Below are positions 1-6,113 of a stretch of 6,113 nucleotides of DNA, piece after piece; the first letter of the stretch is position 1; each line of letters starts with the position of its first letter. The notes beneath the pieces are model-generated. The model saw only the letters and a program-made list of their open reading frames with translations. It did no database searches and was not told the DNA's origin. This DNA is from Candidatus Acetothermia bacterium (GTDB lineage Bacteria; Bipolaricaulota; Bipolaricaulia; Bipolaricaulales; Bipolaricaulaceae). Made by a program: the position numbers and the translations under genes. The stretch covers positions 1 through 6,113 of the forward strand of contig PUMK01000175.1 of assembly GCA_003551325.1 (NCBI GenBank), in the 5' to 3' direction.

Positions 1-3000
1 CGGGAGACGTTTGGCGTCCGCCTTCATCAGTTCTTCTCCCAGGGAGGCGATGTCCATGCCACGCTGGAGGACGCAGCCCAGCGCAGGTTCACCGTTGCTG
101 GTCAGATCTACGCAGACAAGGAAGACGAGCGCATGTACTTCCCGTTGCGCTTCTGTCGGGAGTGCGGCCAAGAGTACTACGCGGTGCTGTACGAGTCGGA
201 GGCTGGGAGCGTGCGACCCTCCCTTCCGGGTCCACACGAGGAAGATGGGCAGCCGAGCATGGAAGGCCCGAGGGTTGAGGGGTATCTCCTGATCGACGAG
301 CTGGGGTTGTGGGAGGGCAGTGATGAGGATCTCCCGGAAGCATGGCTCAACCGTGGCCGTGTTAAGCGCGCTTTTCGGGATCATGTTCCACACAAGCTCC
401 ACCTGGGTCCCGGCGGTGGACCTGCGGATCCCGACGACAAGGAGGGCGTGAACTGCTGGTTCCTCCGCAAGCCATTTCTCTTCTGCCCACGCTGTGGGAT
501 TGTCTACACGAGGCGGCAGGGAGAGTTTCGGAAACTCGCCGGTCTGTCAAGCGAGGGACGGAGCACGGCCACGACCTTGCTCGCCCTGTCGACAATCACG
601 GACGTGCGGCGACGTACCCATGACCCGTCGCTCGCCAAGCTTCTCAGCTTCACCGACAACCGGCAAGATGCCTCGCTACAAGCAGGACACTTCAACGACT
701 TCGTCCAGGTGGCACTTCTCCGCGCGGCGCTGCTCAAGGCGATGGAGCGGCATGGCCCGCTCGATCACACGAACGTAGCGGCAAAGGTAGAGGAGGAACT
801 GGCGCTGGATCAGGAGCTGTTCGCCCGAGAGCCGGGCATGTTCGCTGACCAGGAGCGCCGCAACCGGGAGGCGTTCAGCGAGATCATCGAGTACCGGCTT
901 TATGAGGATCTGCGCCGCGGATGGCGGATCGTCCAACCCAACCTCGAGCAGTGTGGGCTTCTGCGTATCGACTATCGCGGCCTGAGGGCCCTGTGCCAAG
1001 AGGAAGCCGCGTGGCGGGGTTGCCTCGTGCTGGAGGAGGCCCCCCCTGAGAAGCGCGGAGAGGTCCTCCGGGGTTTGCTCAACCACATGCGACGCAATCT
1101 GGCGATCGACGCCCTGCCCCTCAGTCTGCATCGGCAAGGCGAACTCCTGCGTAAGGCCCGGAGCGCGCTTACGGATCTCTGGGCATTCGATGAGGACGAA
1201 CGGCTGGAGAGGGGTGCGTATTACGTCGCGCCCGCGCACACGGCGGTCGAGGGAAGGGGGTTAAGCCTCTCGGCAAGGAGTGCCCTGGGGCGGTACCTCC
1301 GGGATCGAAAGACCTGGAACATCGCTGAAGATATCGCCCCCGAACGCTATGTGGAGATGATGGACGGTCTGATCACAGCTCTGCGCGGTGGGGGGCTCCT
1401 CGTTCACACCGAGGACCGCGGTGTCGGAAGGTTGCAGCTCAGGGCGGACTGCCTCCTTTGGTGTCGCGGTACGGGTACCGCTCCAGAGCCTGATCCCGTG
1501 CGTTCGCGCTGGCTGCCCGGTGGTGGGGCCATCGGGCATCGACGTAGAGCGAACACCTTCTTCCACGACTTCTACACCCGCGTCGCACACGAACTCAAGG
1601 GGATCCAAGGGCATGAGCACACCGCTCAGGTGGAGTACGAAGACCGGCTGCAAAGGGAGAAGGAGTTCGAGGCTGGGAAGGCGGCGTTTCTCGCTTGCAC
1701 GCCCACGATGGAACTGGGCATTGACATCGGAGACCTGGCGGTTGTGCACATGCGGAACGCGCCGCCAACACCGGCCAACTACGCCCAGCGCAGCGGACGC
1801 GCCGGAAGGAGCGGCCAGGGTGCACTCGTGCTCACCTACTGCGCTACCGGAAGCGGGCACGACCAGTACTATTTCCACCGCCGCGATCGCCTTGTGGCCG
1901 GGGCGGTGGCTGCTCCCAAGCTGGATTTGACCAACGAGGAGCTCCTCCGGAGTCACCTGCATGCCATGTGGCTGGCCAAGACCGGGGCCGACCTAAGCCA
2001 GTCGGTCCTGGAGATCCTTGAGGTACGGGAGCTGGACTGCCCGCTGCGAGCTGAGCTTCGCGATCGACTGAGCCTATCCCAGGCGCGGATGAGCGAACTC
2101 TGCAACGAGGCAGAGCGCGCCTTGCATGCGTTCAACCGTGCCTTGGGCGAGACCGGGTGGTTCAGCCGAAAGTGGATCGAGACGGTGCTCAGGAGTGCTC
2201 TCCATGACTTCGACTTGGCTTTTGACCGCTGGCGCGAACTCTACACGATGGCCCAGGCACAACGCGACGCGGCCCATGAGCGCTTGCGGGTCCCCTCCCG
2301 TGACCGCCGTGAGCGTGACGAGGCTGAACGGCTGAGGAACGAGGCTGAACGGCAGATCAACGCACTCTGCGGGGGAGATCGAAGACGCGAGGACTCGGCG
2401 TTTTATCCCTACCGCTATCTTGCCAGCGAAGGCTTCCTTCCTGGCTACAACTTCCCGCGGCTTCCCGTGCGTGCCTATCTGCCTCGGGGGCAAGGAAGAT
2501 ACCTGGCGCGTCCCCGTTTCCTCGCCATCACTGAGTACGCACCGGCGAACCGCCTGTATCACGACGGTGTTAAGTTCCAGGTCCGGCGGTCCTTCCTTCC
2601 TCCGGGTTTGGACAAGCCTGACTTCGATCGGGGCAAGGCATGCAGCGAGTGCGGTGCGCTCTACCTGGGTTCGGAGGTTGCGCTCGATGTGTGTGAACAG
2701 TGCGAGCAACCGTTGACCGGCGACAACGTCGTCTACTTCCCCGTGCTGCTGGAGATGCCCACCATGAGTACGGTCCGGCGCGAGCGGATCACCTGCGACG
2801 AGGAAGAGCGGTTGCGCCGGGGTTACCTGTGCACCACCCACGTTCCCGGCGGTGCTGTTGGCGGTGCGCCGGATCAGTCGGTTGCAGACGTCTCAGTGGG
2901 TGAGGCCAGTGGCCCAATCATGGAACTGCGCTACCTTCCCGCGACGAAGCTGACGAGGATCAACCACGGCTGGCGGGGCGGTAGGAACTCCGGATTCACG

Positions 3001-3909
3001 CTGGATTTGGACAGAGGAAGGTGGGACGAACAAAGCCCCGAGGAGGTGGAGACGAGAGCGGAGGGGCGCCTTGTCCACGGCGTGCGCTTGCTGGTGCAGG
3101 AGACACGCAATGCCCTGCTCCTCATACCCCGCGACCCAGATCTATCGGGGGCGGCCGCTTTGACCTCAGTCCAACACGCTCTTGAGCGCGGCATCGAGGC
3201 GGTGTACCAGATCGAGCACCAGGAGCTCCAAGGTGAACGCCTGGGTCAGGGCGAGAACCGGCGCATTCTTCTCTGGGAGGCGGCGGAAGGCGGTGTGGGG
3301 GTTCTCAAGTCGCTTGTTGAGGAGCCTGGCGCGTTGGCCCGGGTGGCACGTGAAGCACTGGCGATTTGCCACTTCGAGCCGGCCACTGGGGAAGACCGCG
3401 CTTCAGAGGAGGTGTGCGCTCGGGCGTGCTATGAGTGTCTCCTTTCCTACACGAACCAGCCGGACCACCTGACGCTCGATCGACATCGCGCCCTGCCTTG
3501 GCTGCAGCGTCTTGCCGACTGCACGGTGTACCAACGCACCGAAGGCAGAGGCTACGAGGAACACTACCGGTGGTTGTCCGGGCGCACCGATGCACGGTCG
3601 GCGTTGGAACGCGACTTCCTCCAGCACCTCCACCGAACTGGGCGCAACCTTCCCGACTACGCCCAGCGCGCGCTTGTTGACTACAACGCACGCCCCGACT
3701 TCTACTACGAAAAGGCCAGAGCCTGCGTGTTCTGCGACGGTCCGGTGCACGACGAGCCTCGCCAGAGGGCTGAGGATGCGCGTGTTCGGGCCGATCTATC
3801 TGCCCGTGGTTACCGCGTGATCACGATTCGCTATCATCAAGACATGGAGTCACAGATCGCGCTGGCCACCGACGTGTTCGGCCCTGCCGCCAGGGAGGAA
3901 CAGCCATGA
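1..3909 (+). CDS. Large DUF1998-type SF2 helicase with C-terminal Vsr-like nuclease domain (5' partial)
   Basis: The reading frame is open from base 1, so the gene starts upstream; 1302 residues are visible (numbered here from base 1). Likely an ATP-driven DNA helicase/translocase, cytoplasmic, in a defence operon. Visible order: C52xxC55 and C162xxC165 (zinc ribbon pair); motif IV-like LLSFTDNRQDA at 214-224, start of the second RecA lobe; an insertion of about 290 residues; HTAQ at 540-543; motif V TPTMELGIDIGD at 567-578; motif VI QRSGRAGR at 596-603; an Arg/Glu-rich helical stretch around 755-785; C881xxC884 and C898xxC901; the DUF1998 region with WEAAEGGVG at 1092-1100 and cysteines C1123, C1139, C1143, C1146. 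The last 100 residues resemble Vsr endonucleases (E1203, RPDF with D1233, VFCDG, GYRVITIRY). Walker A and the DExH box are not in the window. The family (MrfA, DruE and related giant helicases) supports helicase activity; the defence role and nuclease activity are inferred. Overlaps the next gene by 4 bases. Confidence 0.95.
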   Translation, partial: RETFGVRLHQFFSQGGDVHATLEDAAQRRFTVAGQIYADKEDERMYFPLRFCRECGQEYYAVLYESEAGSVRPSLPGPHEEDGQPSMEGPRVEGYLLIDELGLWEGSDEDLPEAWLNRGRVKRAFRDHVPHKLHLGPGGGPADPDDKEGVNCWFLRKPFLFCPRCGIVYTRRQGEFRKLAGLSSEGRSTATTLLALSTITDVRRRTHDPSLAKLLSFTDNRQDASLQAGHFNDFVQVALLRAALLKAMERHGPLDHTNVAAKVEEELALDQELFAREPGMFADQERRNREAFSEIIEYRLYEDLRRGWRIVQPNLEQCGLLRIDYRGLRALCQEEAAWRGCLVLEEAPPEKRGEVLRGLLNHMRRNLAIDALPLSLHRQGELLRKARSALTDLWAFDEDERLERGAYYVAPAHTAVEGRGLSLSARSALGRYLRDRKTWNIAEDIAPERYVEMMDGLITALRGGGLLVHTEDRGVGRLQLRADCLLWCRGTGTAPEPDPVRSRWLPGGGAIGHRRRANTFFHDFYTRVAHELKGIQGHEHTAQVEYEDRLQREKEFEAGKAAFLACTPTMELGIDIGDLAVVHMRNAPPTPANYAQRSGRAGRSGQGALVLTYCATGSGHDQYYFHRRDRLVAGAVAAPKLDLTNEELLRSHLHAMWLAKTGADLSQSVLEILEVRELDCPLRAELRDRLSLSQARMSELCNEAERALHAFNRALGETGWFSRKWIETVLRSALHDFDLAFDRWRELYTMAQAQRDAAHERLRVPSRDRRERDEAERLRNEAERQINALCGGDRRREDSAFYPYRYLASEGFLPGYNFPRLPVRAYLPRGQGRYLARPRFLAITEYAPANRLYHDGVKFQVRRSFLPPGLDKPDFDRGKACSECGALYLGSEVALDVCEQCEQPLTGDNVVYFPVLLEMPTMSTVRRERITCDEEERLRRGYLCTTHVPGGAVGGAPDQSVADVSVGEASGPIMELRYLPATKLTRINHGWRGGRNSGFTLDLDRGRWDEQSPEEVETRAEGRLVHGVRLLVQETRNALLLIPRDPDLSGAAALTSVQHALERGIEAVYQIEHQELQGERLGQGENRRILLWEAAEGGVGVLKSLVEEPGALARVAREALAICHFEPATGEDRASEEVCARACYECLLSYTNQPDHLTLDRHRALPWLQRLADCTVYQRTEGRGYEEHYRWLSGRTDARSALERDFLQHLHRTGRNLPDYAQRALVDYNARPDFYYEKARACVFCDGPVHDEPRQRAEDARVRADLSARGYRVITIRYHQDMESQIALATDVFGPAAREEQP
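3892..3900 (+). promoter_or_regulatory. Ribosome binding site of the ATPase gene
   Basis: AGGGAGGAA contains the GGAGG core at 3894-3898, 7 bases before the ATG at 3906. It lies inside the last codons of the helicase gene. It gives the ATPase gene its own strong ribosome entry in addition to coupling through the ATGA overlap, and fixes the start. Confidence 0.8.
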
Positions 3910-5159
3910 TCTCGTTGATCCAAGCCGCACACTACAAGTGCTTGCGAGCCGTCTACTGTCCGCTAGACCCCTTCCAAGTCCTGGTGGGGCCAAACGCGAG
4001 CGGCAAGAGCACCTTTCTTGACGTTTTGGCTTTCGTCAGCGACTTTCTGCGACAGGGACTCGAAGGGGCTGTGAAGAAGCGCGGCAAGGCGTTTGACGAT
4101 CTTGTGTGGAGGGGGGAGGGTTCGTCGTTCGCCCTTGCCGTGGAGATGTGTGTTCCCGAACGGTTGCTCTCGAACAGGAACGGCTCTCATCCATTCTGTC
4201 GCTATGAACTCCTGGTGGGCAACGACGGGGGCGACGGAGGCGCGAAGATTCTGACAGAGAATTTCTTCCTCCTTCAGAAACCGAGCCCGCGGCCGGATGA
4301 GCGACAACCTGAACTTTTTGGACAGGACACCGCCCCCTCCGATGAGCTTGTGGTTGGGCGGAGCCAGCGTACTCCTACCGGTTGGCGTCGGGTGGTGCAG
4401 GCAACAGAGGAAGGCCGTGTCTATGTGAATGCTGAGACCACGGGCTGGCGGTTCGACGGGAAGCCTGCTGCGGGTAAGTCCGGGCTCAAGATCGTCCCCC
4501 AGGAGTTGGAGCGCTTTCCGGTGTCCACATGGGCCTATGAGTTCCTGATGCACGGTGTTCAGCCCATGGCGCTTCAGGGGGTCGCCATGCGCGAGCCATG
4601 TCACCCGGAAGCACCTCGCTCGTTCCGCCCGGATGGGTCGAACCTACCGTTGGTGGTGGGAGATCTCAAGAACGCCGATCCCGAGAGGTTCGCTCGCTGG
4701 ATCAAGCACCTGCAGACGTCGCTGCCGCTTGCCGACATCGAAGTCAAGGAGCGTGAGGCCGACCGCCATCTCTACTTGTTGACACGCTGGAGACCAGACC
4801 TTGAGATCCCATCCTGGCTCCTTTCCGACGGGACGCTTCGGATGCTCGCTCTTACTGTGCTTGCCTACGTTCCTACCACGGAGGCTGTGTACCTGGTCGA
4901 GGAACCCGAGAACGGGATCCATCCCCTTGCACTGGAGACCGTCTTCCAGTCGCTCTCCTCGGTGTACGAGGGACAGGTCTGTGTGGCGACCCACTCCCCG
5001 CTCCTCCTGCATCTGGCTGATCCCAAACAGATCTTGTGTTTCACCCTGACGCCCAGCGGTGCCACGAGCGTTGTACGGGGGCATGAGCATCCGCGGCTCA
5101 AGGAATGGCGGGGGAGGGTGGATCTTGCGGAACTCTTCGCTTCGGGGGTCTTGGGGTGA
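3906..5159 (+). CDS. AAA/ABC-type ATPase of the AAA_21 / OLD-like class
   Basis: A complete 417-residue protein. The ABC/SMC-type ATPase fold is clear: an N-terminal strand ending in Walker A GPNASGKST at 28-36; a long variable middle section, about 70-290, that I cannot assign; an ABC-signature-like LLSDGTLR at 305-312; Walker B YLVEEPENGIHP at 329-340; and the switch histidine H363 in VATHSP. The Walker B Asp-Glu pair is Glu-Glu here (E332-E333), a variant I recall in AAA_21 members. The C-terminus ends in a short LAELFASGVLG tail. There is no fused TOPRIM nuclease as in OLD proteins; the next gene, overlapping by 4 bases, may supply the effector in trans, as in split pairs such as PARIS. 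Likely role: dimerising ATPase sensor or regulator of that partner in phage defence (inferred). I recall a similar ATPase named MAD3 in the MADS system, but cannot confirm this. The ATG start at 3906 has a strong ribosome binding site. Confidence 0.95.
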   Translation: MISLIQAAHYKCLRAVYCPLDPFQVLVGPNASGKSTFLDVLAFVSDFLRQGLEGAVKKRGKAFDDLVWRGEGSSFALAVEMCVPERLLSNRNGSHPFCRYELLVGNDGGDGGAKILTENFFLLQKPSPRPDERQPELFGQDTAPSDELVVGRSQRTPTGWRRVVQATEEGRVYVNAETTGWRFDGKPAAGKSGLKIVPQELERFPVSTWAYEFLMHGVQPMALQGVAMREPCHPEAPRSFRPDGSNLPLVVGDLKNADPERFARWIKHLQTSLPLADIEVKEREADRHLYLLTRWRPDLEIPSWLLSDGTLRMLALTVLAYVPTTEAVYLVEEPENGIHPLALETVFQSLSSVYEGQVCVATHSPLLLHLADPKQILCFTLTPSGATSVVRGHEHPRLKEWRGRVDLAELFASGVLG

Positions 5160-5785
5160 GCAAGGACCTGATTGTGGTGGCAGCCGACAAGGATGCCAAA
5201 GTCGGTCTGGAGGCGCTGCTCACGCGACATCAGGATCTTGGAACGCGGGACTTTGCGTTTGACGTCTTCCGCTATCACCAGCACGATCCGGGGGTCTTCC
5301 TTCGTGCGCAGGAGTTCCTTCGCGGCTTCCAGTCGACCCACAGTCATGCGCTCGTCATCTTTGATCGAGAGGGATGCGGTCAGGAAGGCGCCTCTCCCGC
5401 TGAGCTTCGCGATTTGGTGCAGGAGAGGCTGGATCGCAGTGGATGGCATGATCGGTCTGGCGTCGTGGTGTTGGATCCCGAGCTTGAGGTGTGGGTATGG
5501 GCAGCGAGGCCGCGGGTAGCCAGGATTCTGGGGACAACGGGCCCGGAGCTTCGCCGTTGGCTCACCGATGTGCCCACGAATCCGCTGGGCAAGCCCGAGC
5601 GCCCGAAGGAGGCGCTGCGCGAACTCCTGCGCGTCAACCGCGTGCAAGTGTCCAGCGCTCTCTTCGGCGAGCTGGCAGCTGTCATCGATTTCGATCGTTG
5701 TCAGGACCCTGGGTTTCTGGATTTGGTGACGATGTTGCGCCGCTGGTTTCCTCCGGACGGTGGAGAAGGAGGTGAGGGGGCGTGA
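5156..5785 (+). CDS. Small DUF4276/RloB-like putative effector, partner of the upstream ATPase
   Basis: A 209-residue protein read from GTG at 5156, which overlaps the ATPase stop as GTGA. An in-frame ATG at 5105 would add 17 residues of Gly-rich sequence with only a badly spaced AGGA before it. The GTG start places a clean beta strand (LIVVAADKD, 5-13) at the N-terminus, so I prefer it. Visible features: D11 and D13 after strand one; HDPG at 43-46; a hydrophobic strand ending in VIFDREGCG with D70 and E72; VLDPELEVWVW with E111 and W113, recalling the ExW motif of DUF4276 and RloB proteins; and KPERPKEAL further on. The paired acidic residues after strands suggest a TOPRIM-like metal site, so a nuclease or similar effector controlled by the ATPase is plausible, but this is inference. 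No strong Shine-Dalgarno precedes the GTG, so translation probably depends on coupling. I recall similar small proteins labelled MAD4 beside MAD3 ATPases; unconfirmed. No signal peptide or membrane segment. Confidence 0.85.
   Translation: MSKDLIVVAADKDAKVGLEALLTRHQDLGTRDFAFDVFRYHQHDPGVFLRAQEFLRGFQSTHSHALVIFDREGCGQEGASPAELRDLVQERLDRSGWHDRSGVVVLDPELEVWVWAARPRVARILGTTGPELRRWLTDVPTNPLGKPERPKEALRELLRVNRVQVSSALFGELAAVIDFDRCQDPGFLDLVTMLRRWFPPDGGEGGEGA
5766..5775 (+). promoter_or_regulatory. Near-consensus ribosome binding site of the last gene
   Basis: AAGGAGGTGA is a full 10-base complement to the usual 16S rRNA 3' end. The GGAGG core (5768-5772) is 9 bases before the GTG at 5782. It decides the start of the downstream gene, which would otherwise be hard to place because it begins with GTG. 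Confidence 0.85.
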
Positions 5786-6113
5786 CTAAAGTGACCCCAG
5801 GTTCCATCGTCCGTTTCCGCGGCCGGGAGTGGGTAGTGCTTCCGGCTGAGGAGCCCGAGGTCGTGTGCCTCAGGCCCATCGGGGGCAGCGAGCGCGAGGT
5901 GTGCGGTGTCCACCGGCCGCTGGCGAGCTTGGTAGCAGGGTCACTTCCCTTCGAGCGGCTCGAGCCCGCCGTGTTCCCCGCACCCGATCCAGCCACAGCC
6001 CAGGACCACGACGCGGTGAAGCTCCTCCTCCAGTCGGCTCGCCTTCTCCTGCGGGAAGGTGCCGCCCCATTCCGCGCGCTGGGGCGGGTCTCGTTCCAGC
6101 CGCGGTCCTACCA
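5782..6113 (+). CDS. Probable SNF2-type helicase, N-terminus only (3' partial)
   Basis: The frame is open from GTG at 5782 to the right edge: 110 complete codons. It begins with a small beta-rich module, PGSIVRFRGREWVVL at 6-20 followed by CLRPIGG at 29-35, then a helical stretch (DAVKLLLQSARLLLREG) and ends in APFRALGRVSFQPRSY at 95-110. An N-terminal beta module followed by a PFR..GR....PR.YQ element directly before the ATP-binding site is, from memory, the layout of large SNF2-family helicases found in defence islands, some with a C-terminal phospholipase D-like domain. The next bases should encode the Q-type motif and then Walker A, but they are outside the window, so helicase identity is inferred from the N-terminal pattern only. 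Likely role: second DNA translocase of the same system. Overlaps the upstream stop as GTGA and has an excellent ribosome binding site. A second in-frame GTG at 5791 is a less likely start. Confidence 0.8.
   Translation, partial: MTKVTPGSIVRFRGREWVVLPAEEPEVVCLRPIGGSEREVCGVHRPLASLVAGSLPFERLEPAVFPAPDPATAQDHDAVKLLLQSARLLLREGAAPFRALGRVSFQPRSY

Noticed and set aside
133..135. ATG as the start of the helicase gene
   Set aside because: The frame is open to base 1 and residues before it (FGVRLHQFFSQGG and on) fit the same helicase family. It is an internal methionine just before the C52 zinc site.
1040..1046. Run of seven C as a possible phase-variation or frameshift site in the helicase
   Set aside because: The frame continues intact through it to the DUF1998 and Vsr-like regions; seven bases in GC-rich DNA is not exceptional.
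676..2841. Long antisense open frames (676-1239, 1261-1962, 2074-2841) opposite the helicase
   Set aside because: High-GC shadow frames. They lie opposite a gene with clear protein motifs, and their translations show no recognisable motif.
5105..5107. ATG as the start of the small effector-like gene
   Set aside because: The AGGA before it is only about a base away, too close to work well, and the added 17 residues are Gly-rich without structure. The GTG at 5156 gives the same 4-base overlap style as the other junctions.
3963..5647. Antisense open frames 3963-4604 and 4865-5647, the latter spanning the ATPase/effector junction
   Set aside because: Both overlap well-supported sense genes and have no recognisable protein features; they are by-products of codon bias.
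1..6113. Assignment to classical DISARM or Druantia
   Set aside because: The helicase and SNF2-like genes recall parts of these, but the ATPase/small-protein pair and the gene order do not fit, and the diagnostic partners (drmB, drmC, methylase, dru genes) are not in the window.
1..6113. CRISPR arrays, tRNA genes, terminators, insertion sequences
   Set aside because: No regularly spaced repeats, tRNA-like cloverleaf, GC hairpin with T-run or transposase motif was found; essentially every base is coding.

Overview
The window is a single tightly packed plus-strand operon fragment of four genes. It is G+C-rich, roughly 60% by eye from a few lines and not counted. Two of the three visible starts are GTG and there is no intergenic DNA. 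This fits a high-GC bacterium, and the near-perfect AAGGAGGTGA ribosome binding site before the last gene is typical of bacteria. I cannot name the phylum from the sequence. No rRNA, tRNA, CRISPR array, insertion sequence, promoter or terminator was seen; the operon promoter and terminator must lie outside the window.

Layout. Bases 1-3909 hold the 3' part of a very large superfamily 2 helicase of the DUF1998 / MrfA-like class. Its N-terminal ATP-binding lobe is off the left edge. The visible part has helicase motifs IV, V and VI, several Cys-x2-Cys zinc sites, the DUF1998 four-cysteine region, and a C-terminal module that matches the pattern of a Vsr-type endonuclease fold. Bases 3906-5159 encode an ABC/SMC-type AAA ATPase of the AAA_21 / OLD-like kind. 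Bases 5156-5785 encode a small acidic-motif protein that resembles DUF4276/RloB/TOPRIM-like effectors. From 5782 to the right edge runs the N-terminus of a fourth protein, most likely an SNF2-type helicase, cut off just before its ATP-binding site.

The three gene junctions are all 4-base start/stop overlaps (ATGA, GTGA, GTGA), so the genes are very probably co-transcribed and translationally coupled.

Interpretation. A large DUF1998 helicase, an AAA_21 ATPase with a small partner, and an SNF2 helicase in one coupled operon is the kind of gene set seen in anti-phage islands such as DISARM, Druantia, BREX relatives and the methylation-associated defence system MADS. The arrangement matches none of the canonical systems exactly as far as I can tell. 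It may be a hybrid or poorly described defence system: two DNA translocases plus an ATPase/effector pair, perhaps with a modification methylase just outside the window.
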